Shown: positions 1 through 5,782 of the stretch, piece by piece | How the letters are laid out: each line of letters begins with the position of its first letter | How positions within the stretch are numbered: the first letter of the stretch is position 1 | Assembly: GCA_012515925.1 (NCBI GenBank) | Contig: JAAYXM010000010.1 | Location: forward strand, 1 to 18,804 | Length of the DNA stretch: 18,804 nt | Source of the DNA: Clostridiales bacterium | GTDB taxonomy: Bacteria; Bacillota; Clostridia; Oscillospirales; JAAYXM01 | Direction of reading: 5' to 3' | The notes under the pieces: model-generated | Databases searched by the model: none | The model's input: the letters and a program-made list of their open reading frames with translations, nothing else | What the model was told of the DNA's origin: nothing | Program-made: the position numbers and the translations under genes

Positions 1-1200
1 CTTGTCTGCGCCGATGAAAACGGGGCGCCGCTGGACAGCGCCATGGTTTGGATGGACTCAAGAAGCAAGGCGCAGTATAGGGAGCTTCTTAACCTGTATG
101 GCGAGGACTATTATTATAATATAACCGGACACAAGCTTAACGCCGGGCTTAACCTGTGCAAGATAAAATGGCTGTCTGACGAAGATTCTTCGCTGTTTCG
201 GAAAACGCATAAGTTTTTGTCCACAGTAGATTATGTTAATTTTAAACTCACGGGCGAATACTGTATCGACCCTTCTAACGCGGCAATGACACAGCTTTAC
301 GATATTAAAAACAACCGCTGGAGCCGCGAGCTGCTCGACATTCTTTCCGTTGACGAGTCAAGGCTTCCGGCAATAAAAAAATCCGGCGAACAGATAGGCA
401 CGCTCACGAAGGAAGCCGCGAAAACGCTTGGGCTTTCGCCGGGCGTCAAGGTCATAAGCGGCGGACATGACCAGTATTGCGCCGCGCTGGGCTGCGGCGC
501 GATAAATCCCGGACAGGCGATGATTTCCGCGGGAACGGCCTTCGCGATACTTTACATAACCGCCGGGCCGGTATTCAATACGGACACATATATCGCCCCG
601 GGCCCCCATCTGATAGACGGATTATGGGGTAATCTCGCTACGGTGCCCACGGCCGGGGTGTGCATGGAATGGTTTAAAAACAATTTCGCGGCGTCCGAAA
701 GCTTTGAGGATATCGACAGGCACGCGCAAAGCTCGGATTGCGAAAGCCTTTTCTTCTACCCATACTTTTCGGGCAGCGCGTTTCCCGATAACAGCATAAG
801 CGCGAAAGCCTGCGTTATGGGTCTTTCACTGGAACACACCGGATATCATATCGCGAGGGCGATAATGGAGGGCGTGGCGTTTCAGCTAAGGTACGCGCTT
901 GAAAAATTCGACAAGCCCTCGAGCGTTAAACTCATGGGCGGCGCGTGCAAAAGCAGGCTTTGGAGCGGTATATTGACGGATGTCCTGCCCTATGACTTGT
1001 ATAAGGCCCCGGACAATAACGCCGCGCCTTACGGCGCGGCCGTAAACGCGGGGCATGCCGAGGGCATGTTTAAGGATTTAAATAAACTTAATTCCGGCGG
1101 ACAGATTATTCCGAAAGAGGAAAACGCGGTTTGCCGTTATAACGAGAAATATGAGAAATACAAAACCGGGATAAAAAGCGTAATCGATTTTTTTGATTAG
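1..1200 (+). CDS. FGGY-family carbohydrate kinase, 5' end outside the window
   Basis: The frame is open from base 1 and the first ATG (43) lies inside a conserved family block (D-x-x-G-x-P-L then W-x-D-x-R), so the gene starts before the window. The visible 399 residues lack about 90 N-terminal residues that carry the first ATP-binding lobe, judging from the usual 480-510 residues. FGGY kinases transfer the ATP phosphate to a ketose or polyol in the cytosol. Seen here are the GGHDQ block at fragment residues 154-158, whose Asp157 is the expected catalytic base, the following G-x-G/SAGTA phosphate loop, and the C-terminal GGACKSRLW...GAA block near residues 310-345. It is followed by an amidohydrolase gene and an isomerase remnant, which fits a sugar catabolic operon. 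Xylulokinase-like is the nearest general label; the sugar cannot be told. Family assignment is sure, substrate is not. Confidence 0.92.
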   Translation, partial: LVCADENGAPLDSAMVWMDSRSKAQYRELLNLYGEDYYYNITGHKLNAGLNLCKIKWLSDEDSSLFRKTHKFLSTVDYVNFKLTGEYCIDPSNAAMTQLYDIKNNRWSRELLDILSVDESRLPAIKKSGEQIGTLTKEAAKTLGLSPGVKVISGGHDQYCAALGCGAINPGQAMISAGTAFAILYITAGPVFNTDTYIAPGPHLIDGLWGNLATVPTAGVCMEWFKNNFAASESFEDIDRHAQSSDCESLFFYPYFSGSAFPDNSISAKACVMGLSLEHTGYHIARAIMEGVAFQLRYALEKFDKPSSVKLMGGACKSRLWSGILTDVLPYDLYKAPDNNAAPYGAAVNAGHAEGMFKDLNKLNSGGQIIPKEENAVCRYNEKYEKYKTGIKSVIDFFD

Positions 1201-1208
1201 AGAGCGCC

Positions 1209-1223
1209 GCCCGCGCCGCGGGC
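1209..1223. repeat. GC-rich palindrome in the kinase-amidohydrolase gap
   Basis: GCCCGC, loop GCC, GCGGGC forms a perfect 6-bp hairpin eight bases after the kinase stop. No T-run follows, so it is unlikely to be a full terminator; it may act as an mRNA-stabilising or attenuating hairpin. The same GCCCGC/GCGGGC core recurs at 3402-3416 and, lengthened, at 3317-3343. Confidence 0.6.
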
Positions 1224-1260
1224 TAAGTAATTATGATAAGACAAAAATATAAAACTGTAA

Positions 1261-1267
1261 AAGGAAG
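1261..1267 (+). promoter_or_regulatory. Shine-Dalgarno that sets the amidohydrolase start
   Basis: AAGGAAG ends eight bases before a GTG at 1276. A GTG at 1267 is in the same frame but overlaps this site, so it cannot be served by it. This makes 1276 the better start. Confidence 0.7.
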
Positions 1268-1275
1268 TGTACTCG

Positions 1276-2304
1276 GTGAGCGGGCTTTTTGACGTAAACC
1301 TGTCGGATATACGGTATTTTAACGATAATATAAAGGGCTTTCTGCCCGACTCGATTATCGATATCCACACACATGTCTGGCGCGGTGAGTTTATGACCGG
1401 AAAAAACGAAAACCGTTCGGTAAACTGGCCTTCGCTTGTCGCGAAGGAAAACCCGATAGAGGATTTACTTGAAACCTATCGCCTGCTTTTCCCCGGAAAG
1501 CGGGTTACCCCGATGATTTTCTCCCAGCCGGAAACAAATCTTGACATAAATAAGGGCAACGGCTATATCACAGAATGCGCGGCAAAATACAACCTTCCCG
1601 CGCTTTTACTGTCAAAGCCGGAATGGACCGCGGAGGATTTTGATAATAAACTGAAAGGCTTTTTGGGCGCGAAGGTGTATTTGAATTTCGCGCCGCCGCA
1701 TATCCCGGTCGATGAAATAGAGATATTTGATTTCGCGCCGCCGCACCAGCTTGAAATCCTAAATAAGCATGGCAAAATACTGATGCTTCATATCCCCCGT
1801 AATGGCCGGCTTAAAGACCCCGTTAATTTAAGCCAAATGCTTGAAATAGAGCGCAGATACCCTGATATCAGGCTTATCATCGCGCATGTGGGCCGGGCAT
1901 ATTGCGACGAGGATATCGGAAACGCATTTGAGGTTTTAAAGAATACGGAAAACATGCTGTTTGATATTTCGGCAAACACCAATTATTTCGTATTCGAAAA
2001 GCTTATTAAAACCGTCGGCCCGAAAAGAATCCTGTTCGGCAGCGATATGCCTATTCTTCGCATGAGATGCAGACGCGTTACCGAAAACTGGTGTTATGTT
2101 AACCTCGTGCCGAAAGGGATTTACGGCGATTTGTCCGGTGACAGGCACATGAGAGAAACCGATGAGGAGCTTACCTTTTTCATCTACGAGGAAATAGCCG
2201 CGTTTTTAAAAGCCGCCGAAAAATGCGGGCTAAATAAAACAAACATTGAAGATGTATTTTATAACAACGCGGATATGCTTATACAGGAGATTAATAAACG
2301 ATGA
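1276..2304 (+). CDS. Amidohydrolase-family TIM-barrel metal-dependent hydrolase
   Basis: This 342-residue cytosolic protein belongs to the amidohydrolase 2 group (COG2159-like), enzymes that hydrolyse lactones or amides or decarboxylate aromatic and sugar acids with one divalent metal. Visible metal-site residues are H31 and H33 (DIHTH), H172 (MLHIPRNG), H204 (IIAHVGRA) and D257 (FGSDMP), in the expected order for a beta/alpha barrel. The start is the GTG at 1276 with SD AAGGAAG; nine bases upstream lies another in-frame GTG that overlaps the SD. It sits 75 bases after the kinase gene without a recognisable promoter, and its stop overlaps the next ATG (ATGA), so it is in one operon with both. 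A lactonase or deacylase step in sugar-acid breakdown would fit the neighbours, but that is inference. The second amidohydrolase at 4513-5418 is clearly diverged from this one. Confidence 0.85.
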   Translation: MSGLFDVNLSDIRYFNDNIKGFLPDSIIDIHTHVWRGEFMTGKNENRSVNWPSLVAKENPIEDLLETYRLLFPGKRVTPMIFSQPETNLDINKGNGYITECAAKYNLPALLLSKPEWTAEDFDNKLKGFLGAKVYLNFAPPHIPVDEIEIFDFAPPHQLEILNKHGKILMLHIPRNGRLKDPVNLSQMLEIERRYPDIRLIIAHVGRAYCDEDIGNAFEVLKNTENMLFDISANTNYFVFEKLIKTVGPKRILFGSDMPILRMRCRRVTENWCYVNLVPKGIYGDLSGDRHMRETDEELTFFIYEEIAAFLKAAEKCGLNKTNIEDVFYNNADMLIQEINKR

Positions 2305-2444
2305 TAAAAATCGGGCTTCTGCCGCTCTATATAAAGCTCTATGACGACACCGCGCCTTATCCCGGAGAGAGGCTTGAGAGTTTTAATCTTACTATACAGC
2401 GTGTACTTGCCGAGGCCATGAATTTTAATACCGTCACACTATAA
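2301..2444 (+). pseudogene. N-terminal remnant of an L-fucose/L-arabinose isomerase-like gene
   Basis: The ATG at 2301 overlaps the preceding TGA (ATGA coupling) and opens a 47-codon frame ending at TAA 2442-2444. Its first residues, KIGLLPLYIKLYDD, followed by a PGERLESF-type segment and a helix ending in an LAEAM-like stretch, resemble the beginning of the L-fucose/L-arabinose isomerase family (COG2407-like), whose members have roughly 400-500 residues. Sixteen bases after the stop a terminator hairpin begins, and no continuation of the family appears in any frame. I read it as a gene cut to its first tenth by deletion, which keeps its operonic start. The alternative is a short functional peptide, which I think less likely. 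The assignment rests on remembered family appearance of the first 15 residues, so confidence is moderate. Confidence 0.55.
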
Positions 2445-2459
2445 ATACCGAATAAACAT

Positions 2460-2499
2460 CGAGAGCTGAACTTCGGGTTCAGCTCTCGTCTTGTTTCTT
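2460..2499. terminator. Rho-independent terminator between convergent groups
   Basis: A 12-bp perfect stem (2460-2471 with 2477-2488) has the loop TTCGG and is followed on the plus strand by a T-rich tail, TCTTGTTTCTT. It ends the kinase-amidohydrolase-remnant transcript. It also lies ten bases past the stop of the minus-strand DeoR gene and may stop that transcript too, although the minus-side T-run is short. Confidence 0.85.
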
Positions 2500-3277
2500 A
2501 AACAATTTGCAGATTCGCGGTTTTTTTAAGCTGCGGCAGTATCTCCTGCCCGATTATTTTCGAATCGGTTATGATAGTCAGATTAGGCTTGTTTATGCCG
2601 CAGTATTTTACAAAGGAGTGTTTGGAAAGCTTGCTTGAATCGGCTAATATATAAATCTCCTCTGAATTATTCACGACAATTTCGTTTAAAGCCGCGGTGT
2701 CAAAATCGGTTGTCATAAGATAAAAATCGTCGCTGAAACCGTCCGTTCCCAAAAAGCACGCGTTAAACCTGAGCATTTTCACGGCCGATTCCGCGATGTA
2801 CCCGAAAAAATCCTTTCTATGGCTTCTGTATCTTCCCCCGATTAAATTGATATCGCATTCGCCGGACAGGATATTCATGTTTTCGATTGAGTTTGTAAAA
2901 ACGATAATGTTTCCGATTTCCTTCTTTTTTAAGCGTTTCAACAAACCAAGACAGAACTGCGCGGTCGTGGTGCCGGAATCGATATAAATAACGCTATTGT
3001 CCTTTACGAGATTAGCTGCATGCCCTGCAATAAGCTTCTTTTCCTCCGCCTGTTCTTCCTTAACCTTTTCGAAGGAATAACCGAACGGCGTTTCGCCCGC
3101 GAGCCGGATGCCCCCGTAAGTCCTGATGGCAAGGCTCTTTTTTTCAAGCGAGTTGAAGATACGCCGAACGGTAGCCTCCGAGACATCAAGCAGCGCCACC
3201 GCGTCCGCGACGCTTAATTTATACCTGCTTTCGAGTTCATCCATGAGTTTTCGCTCGTTAATCAGTGACTTCTTCAA
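2498..3277 (-). CDS. DeoR/GlpR-family transcriptional repressor
   Basis: This 259-residue protein has the full DeoR-family layout. An N-terminal winged helix-turn-helix spans residues about 6-57: the recognition helix is near VSEATVRRIFNSLEK, then the wing ends in the family-typical R-x-Y-G-G-I. A sugar-phosphate-binding domain follows, with the D-S-G-T-T-T ligand loop near residue 100 and a later G-x-x-x-x-x-x-F-F-G and L-G-T-D-G pair. Family members repress sugar catabolic operons and release DNA when a phosphorylated sugar binds. The start is TTG at 3277, seven bases after SD AGGGGGAG; no in-frame ATG fits better. It is the last gene of the minus-strand group, 146 bases after the URO-D-like gene, with two hairpins in that gap and no clear promoter of its own. 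It probably controls both facing groups; that is inference from position. Confidence 0.93.
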   Translation of the reverse strand: MKKSLINERKLMDELESRYKLSVADAVALLDVSEATVRRIFNSLEKKSLAIRTYGGIRLAGETPFGYSFEKVKEEQAEEKKLIAGHAANLVKDNSVIYIDSGTTTAQFCLGLLKRLKKKEIGNIIVFTNSIENMNILSGECDINLIGGRYRSHRKDFFGYIAESAVKMLRFNACFLGTDGFSDDFYLMTTDFDTAALNEIVVNNSEEIYILADSSKLSKHSFVKYCGINKPNLTIITDSKIIGQEILPQLKKTANLQIV

Positions 3278-3284
3278 CCAGATA

Positions 3285-3292
3285 CTCCCCCT
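3285..3292 (-). promoter_or_regulatory. Shine-Dalgarno for the TTG start of the DeoR-type gene
   Basis: On the minus strand AGGGGGAG precedes TTG by seven bases, an ideal distance. It is the reason for accepting the TTG at 3277 as start. Confidence 0.7.
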
Positions 3293-3316
3293 TTTTCTCC
3301 GTTAAGATTAGAACAG

Positions 3317-3352
3317 TGCCCTGCCCGTGAAGCGGGCAGGGCAGATTTTTTT
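3317..3352 (+). terminator. Terminator-like hairpin with T-run pointing to the plus strand
   Basis: An 11-bp perfect stem (3317-3327 with 3333-3343, loop TGAAG) is followed on the plus strand by AGATTTTTTT. It lies between two minus-strand genes, so the T-run side faces against the direction of the surrounding genes; on the minus strand the stem is followed by ACTGTTCTAATC, a poor tail. It may stop antisense transcription or be a mobile palindromic repeat. It shares the GCCCG...CGGGCAG...AGATTTT pattern with 3402-3426. Confidence 0.6.
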
Positions 3353-3401
3353 CGTGTTTTTTGAGATAGCGCCTAACCGCCCGCAGTATCCGGGACCCCC
3401 C

Positions 3402-3426
3402 GCCCGCAAAGCGGGCAGAGATTTTA
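3402..3426. repeat. Second GCCCGC palindrome, same pattern as 3317-3352
   Basis: GCCCGC, loop AAA, GCGGGC (3402-3416) is followed on the plus strand by AGAGATTTT. It begins eight bases after the stop of the URO-D-like gene when read on the minus strand, a usual place for a 3' hairpin that protects the upstream message or reduces readthrough into the repressor gene. Confidence 0.55.
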
Positions 3427-4476
3427 ACTGTAGTAGAACGCGTATTTTTCCATGGCGTCCATAAGCGCCTTGATATTCTCAAGCGGGATTCCCGGGTAAA
3501 GCCCGTAAATCATCATCAGGCCGCCTTCTTTTCTGCCGATTTTGGAGACCTCCTCGCGGATTAAGTCGTCCACCTGTTTGGGCGTTCCGCCCGCGGTAAC
3601 AAACTGGCGGTCGATGTCAAGCTCGATACAGTACCTGCCCGCAAGCTTTTCGGCAATCCAGTCAATTCCGTTAACAAGGTCCTGCAGGTTAATTATATTG
3701 ATTTTGCACTCTAACATATCGTCTAACAACACGCGCAAATCCCCGTCGGAGTGCATATGCACAATCAGCCCTTTATCCTGGGCGGGCTTCATCAGCCGCA
3801 TATAGCTCGGCTGGATGTACCTTCTGAAATGCGCGGGCGAAAGCATCGGACCGTGCTGCATGCCCAAATCCTCGGCGTAGGTGATAATATCCGCGCCGAG
3901 CTCGATATACTTATTTACGATATACATATTAAACTCTTCGATCATTTCGATGAGCTTATCGAGCCTCGGCTCCTCGTCAACCATGTCAAACATCAGGTTT
4001 TCATAGCCGCGCATATCGCAGAGCTGGAGAAACGTATGTCCGTGCCGCAGTCCGCGGTTTATTGCCTTGCCCTGTGCCTTTTCGAGCTCTATTTTCTTTT
4101 TTTCCTCATCCCAGTCAACCGGGCCTATCCCCATACAGACCCCGGGGTCGGGCGCCTTATAGTTTTCAAAAGCCGCCCATTCGGCAAGAGGGTGCTTCGT
4201 AACGGTGCCTGTGATGCCGTTTTCCGCCGTCTCCCATGTGCATCCCCAATCGTCTACGAACGGCTCGTCTTTTCTGCCTACCGAATGGAATTCGGGCACG
4301 TACTTCCCTTCCGGCCTTTTGAAATCCGGGAACAGGAACTTATGCGCCTCCATCTGCTCAAACAGGAATTCCTGCGGGTAGTTTTGCCAGCAGGCATTGT
4401 TGATGCAGAATTTCATGGGTATGTAATCCGGCCTCTCGAATCTTATCACTCTTAACATGTTTTCGCGTTCTGTCAT
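3424..4476 (-). CDS. Uroporphyrinogen decarboxylase-like (URO-D fold) protein
   Basis: This 350-residue cytosolic protein has the URO-D TIM-barrel signature from the N-terminal T-x-R-E-N-M-L-R-V-I block to the C-terminal PGIPLENIKALMDAM block. The fold includes haem-pathway HemE and corrinoid/methanol methyltransferases (MtaA, CmuA). It does not look like HemE. The MtaA-type zinc ligands H-x-C and a later Cys are replaced: the first site reads H240-M-H242-S-D244-G and the later Cys position reads Y327-P-G. I therefore call it an uncharacterised URO-D subgroup, often found beside catabolic genes. The ATG at 4476 is chosen because AGAGG lies nine bases upstream; a TTG six bases earlier is too close to it. 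It is 36 bases downstream of the amidohydrolase gene, so the two are co-transcribed. Demethylation or decarboxylation of a methylated or carboxylated substrate is possible but unproved. Confidence 0.85.
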   Translation of the reverse strand: MTERENMLRVIRFERPDYIPMKFCINNACWQNYPQEFLFEQMEAHKFLFPDFKRPEGKYVPEFHSVGRKDEPFVDDWGCTWETAENGITGTVTKHPLAEWAAFENYKAPDPGVCMGIGPVDWDEEKKKIELEKAQGKAINRGLRHGHTFLQLCDMRGYENLMFDMVDEEPRLDKLIEMIEEFNMYIVNKYIELGADIITYAEDLGMQHGPMLSPAHFRRYIQPSYMRLMKPAQDKGLIVHMHSDGDLRVLLDDMLECKINIINLQDLVNGIDWIAEKLAGRYCIELDIDRQFVTAGGTPKQVDDLIREEVSKIGRKEGGLMMIYGLYPGIPLENIKALMDAMEKYAFYYS

Positions 4477-4512
4477 TGTCAATTACCTCTCAAACCCAAA
4501 ATTTGAATAATG

Positions 4513-5418
4513 TCAGTGTTTTTCGAGTAAATCCAGCGCGTTGCCGCGGCTGATTTTTTCATAGGCGCGATAGCTTATTTTACCGTTTTGCATAAACTCG
4601 TCAAGCAGCGCGGAAAGCTTAAGCATCGGGTTATTTATATTAGTCGGCGAGCATATATCCGTGCCGTAATAGAGTCTGTCCTGGAACTCCTCAAGGAAAG
4701 CCGCGCCAAATTCCGGGTCCCTGGAGATTGCGTTATAACCGGAGCCCGCCGATAGGTCGCCGCAGAGGTTCGGGTATTTACGCATAAGCTCCACCACGCG
4801 CCCGGGCGTAACCTTGCCCGTCGGGTACCCGTTACGGTTTTCCTCCGTGCAGTCGCTGCCGATTTCCGCCCAGAATTTCTGTGAATGGCCGAGTATACGA
4901 AGCTTCGGGAACATCTTAAGCACCTTCTCGAGCCGCGGGAGTCCCAGCTCGTCAACAAGGCCGTAATCGCCGCCCATGTTTCCTATATGTATAATAACCG
5001 GCATATCGCATTTTTCGGCATGCTTAAACAGGTTTAACACATACGGGTCGTCAAAATACATATTGAACGTAAGCTCGCCTATACCGCGCGCGCCGTGCGC
5101 CTTAAGCTGGTTAATGAAGTGCGAAAGGTCAACGTCCGGCGTGTTCTTGCCCGCGCGCGGATGAACGGAGCAGAACCACCACCCCAGCGTGTCCGGATAG
5201 TTTTTTACCATATCCCGCGCCTCGCGCATGGATACCATATCGTACGAGCCCGCGCCGTAATTGCCCGAAGGAAGCAGCACGCCTTTTTCAACGCCTGTTT
5301 TATCGTAGATTTTACGGAGCTGTTCCGGCGTCGCATAGGAGTAGTCGCCTATATTTATCAGAAAACGCTCTTCCGGGGTCGAATGCACATGAATATCGAT
5401 TTTGGGCAGAATTTTCAT
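4513..5418 (-). CDS. Amidohydrolase-family TIM-barrel hydrolase or decarboxylase
   Basis: This 301-residue protein is of the amidohydrolase 2 type. Metal-site residues appear in order: H10 and H12 (DIHVHS), H144 (IIHIGNMGG), H178 (LGHSQKF) and D254 (YYGTD). A GIGEL segment between the first two sites supplies the usual Glu. The ATG at 5418 has GGAGGT nine bases upstream. It is the first gene of the minus-strand group, behind a strong promoter, with the URO-D-like gene next. The pairing of an amidohydrolase with a URO-D-like protein suggests two consecutive steps on one small carboxylated or methoxylated compound; the substrate is unknown. Family members include lactonases and decarboxylases such as gamma-resorcylate decarboxylase, so the chemistry cannot be fixed from sequence. 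Confidence 0.85.
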   Translation of the reverse strand: MKILPKIDIHVHSTPEERFLINIGDYSYATPEQLRKIYDKTGVEKGVLLPSGNYGAGSYDMVSMREARDMVKNYPDTLGWWFCSVHPRAGKNTPDVDLSHFINQLKAHGARGIGELTFNMYFDDPYVLNLFKHAEKCDMPVIIHIGNMGGDYGLVDELGLPRLEKVLKMFPKLRILGHSQKFWAEIGSDCTEENRNGYPTGKVTPGRVVELMRKYPNLCGDLSAGSGYNAISRDPEFGAAFLEEFQDRLYYGTDICSPTNINNPMLKLSALLDEFMQNGKISYRAYEKISRGNALDLLEKH

Positions 5419-5469
5419 AACTGATTTACCTCCAGTATCCCCGACTGTTTACTTTAAAAAACTTTATTA

Positions 5470-5498
5470 ATTATAGCAGAGCATGTATTATATTTCAA
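5470..5498 (-). promoter_or_regulatory. SigA-type promoter of the minus-strand amidohydrolase operon
   Basis: On the minus strand TTGAAA (5493-5498) and a consensus TATAAT (5470-5475) are separated by exactly 17 bases. The transcript would start near 5463 and have a leader of about 45 bases with SD GGAGGT. I see no clear operator palindrome of DeoR type in it. Confidence 0.8.
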
Positions 5499-5559
5499 TA
5501 CTTTACGTCTATAAATATTACCAAAAAATCAGCATTTTTACTCTTATCCGTTGTATTAA

Positions 5560-5635
5560 TAAATTACCGTGAGCCGCGGGTAATTTACCTTCCGAAAGCG
5601 GGAGGAAGCAGCCGCCGATTGCTTCACCGTTTTTC
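5560..5635 (+). other. Three consecutive hairpins between divergent promoters, possible small RNA
   Basis: The 364-base gap 5419-5782 holds the two promoters and, between them, three stems. The first is TAAATTACC/GGTAATTTA (5560-5568 with 5579-5587). The second is CCTTCCG/CGGGAGG with loop AAAG (5588-5594 with 5599-5605). The third is GAAGCA/TGCTTC (5605-5610 with 5619-5624), followed by ACCG and TTTTTC. The third resembles a weak plus-strand terminator. The array lies upstream of both recognised promoters, so it is either an independent small RNA with an unseen promoter or the remains of an older leader. I match it to no known riboswitch class. Confidence 0.45.
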
Positions 5636-5692
5636 TATATAATAATTAAAAATTATTTTTTTATACAAAATATATATTTTTTCATCATAATA

Positions 5693-5701
5693 TGATATAA
5701 T
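5693..5701 (+). promoter_or_regulatory. Extended -10 promoter of the c-di-GMP protein gene
   Basis: TGATATAAT (TG-n-TATAAT) is a perfect extended -10 element in very AT-rich DNA; the -35 position is AT-rich without TTGACA, which extended -10 promoters tolerate. A start near 5708 gives a leader of about 75 bases. The leader contains SD AAAGGAGGGG ending eight to nine bases before the GTG at 5783. Confidence 0.6.
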
Positions 5702-5782
5702 TCTAAAACTAAAAGAATATTTAAACAAGCAGCCGACGTCAGCGATTTTGATTCAAAAAAATCGATAAAGGAGGGGCGAGCG

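Noticed and set aside
3751..4455. Long open frame (234 codons) on the plus strand opposite the URO-D-like gene
   Set aside because: It lies wholly antisense to a gene with clear family motifs, has no SD or promoter, and its protein shows no recognisable motif; it is a composition effect.
3424..4476. HemE (haem biosynthesis) call for the URO-D-fold gene
   Set aside because: The N-terminal and active-site blocks do not match HemE, and no haem genes are near; the context is catabolic.
5501..5530. Imperfect palindrome near the minus promoter as a DeoR operator
   Set aside because: AATACTTTA and TATAAATATT pair only with an indel in AT-rich DNA; this is expected by chance.
5560..5640. Cyclic di-GMP-I riboswitch upstream of the EAL gene
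   Set aside because: A GAAA-containing hairpin and a nearby EAL gene made this tempting, but the conserved CGCAAAGCC-type core and the second receptor helix are missing, and the segment lies upstream of the best promoter.
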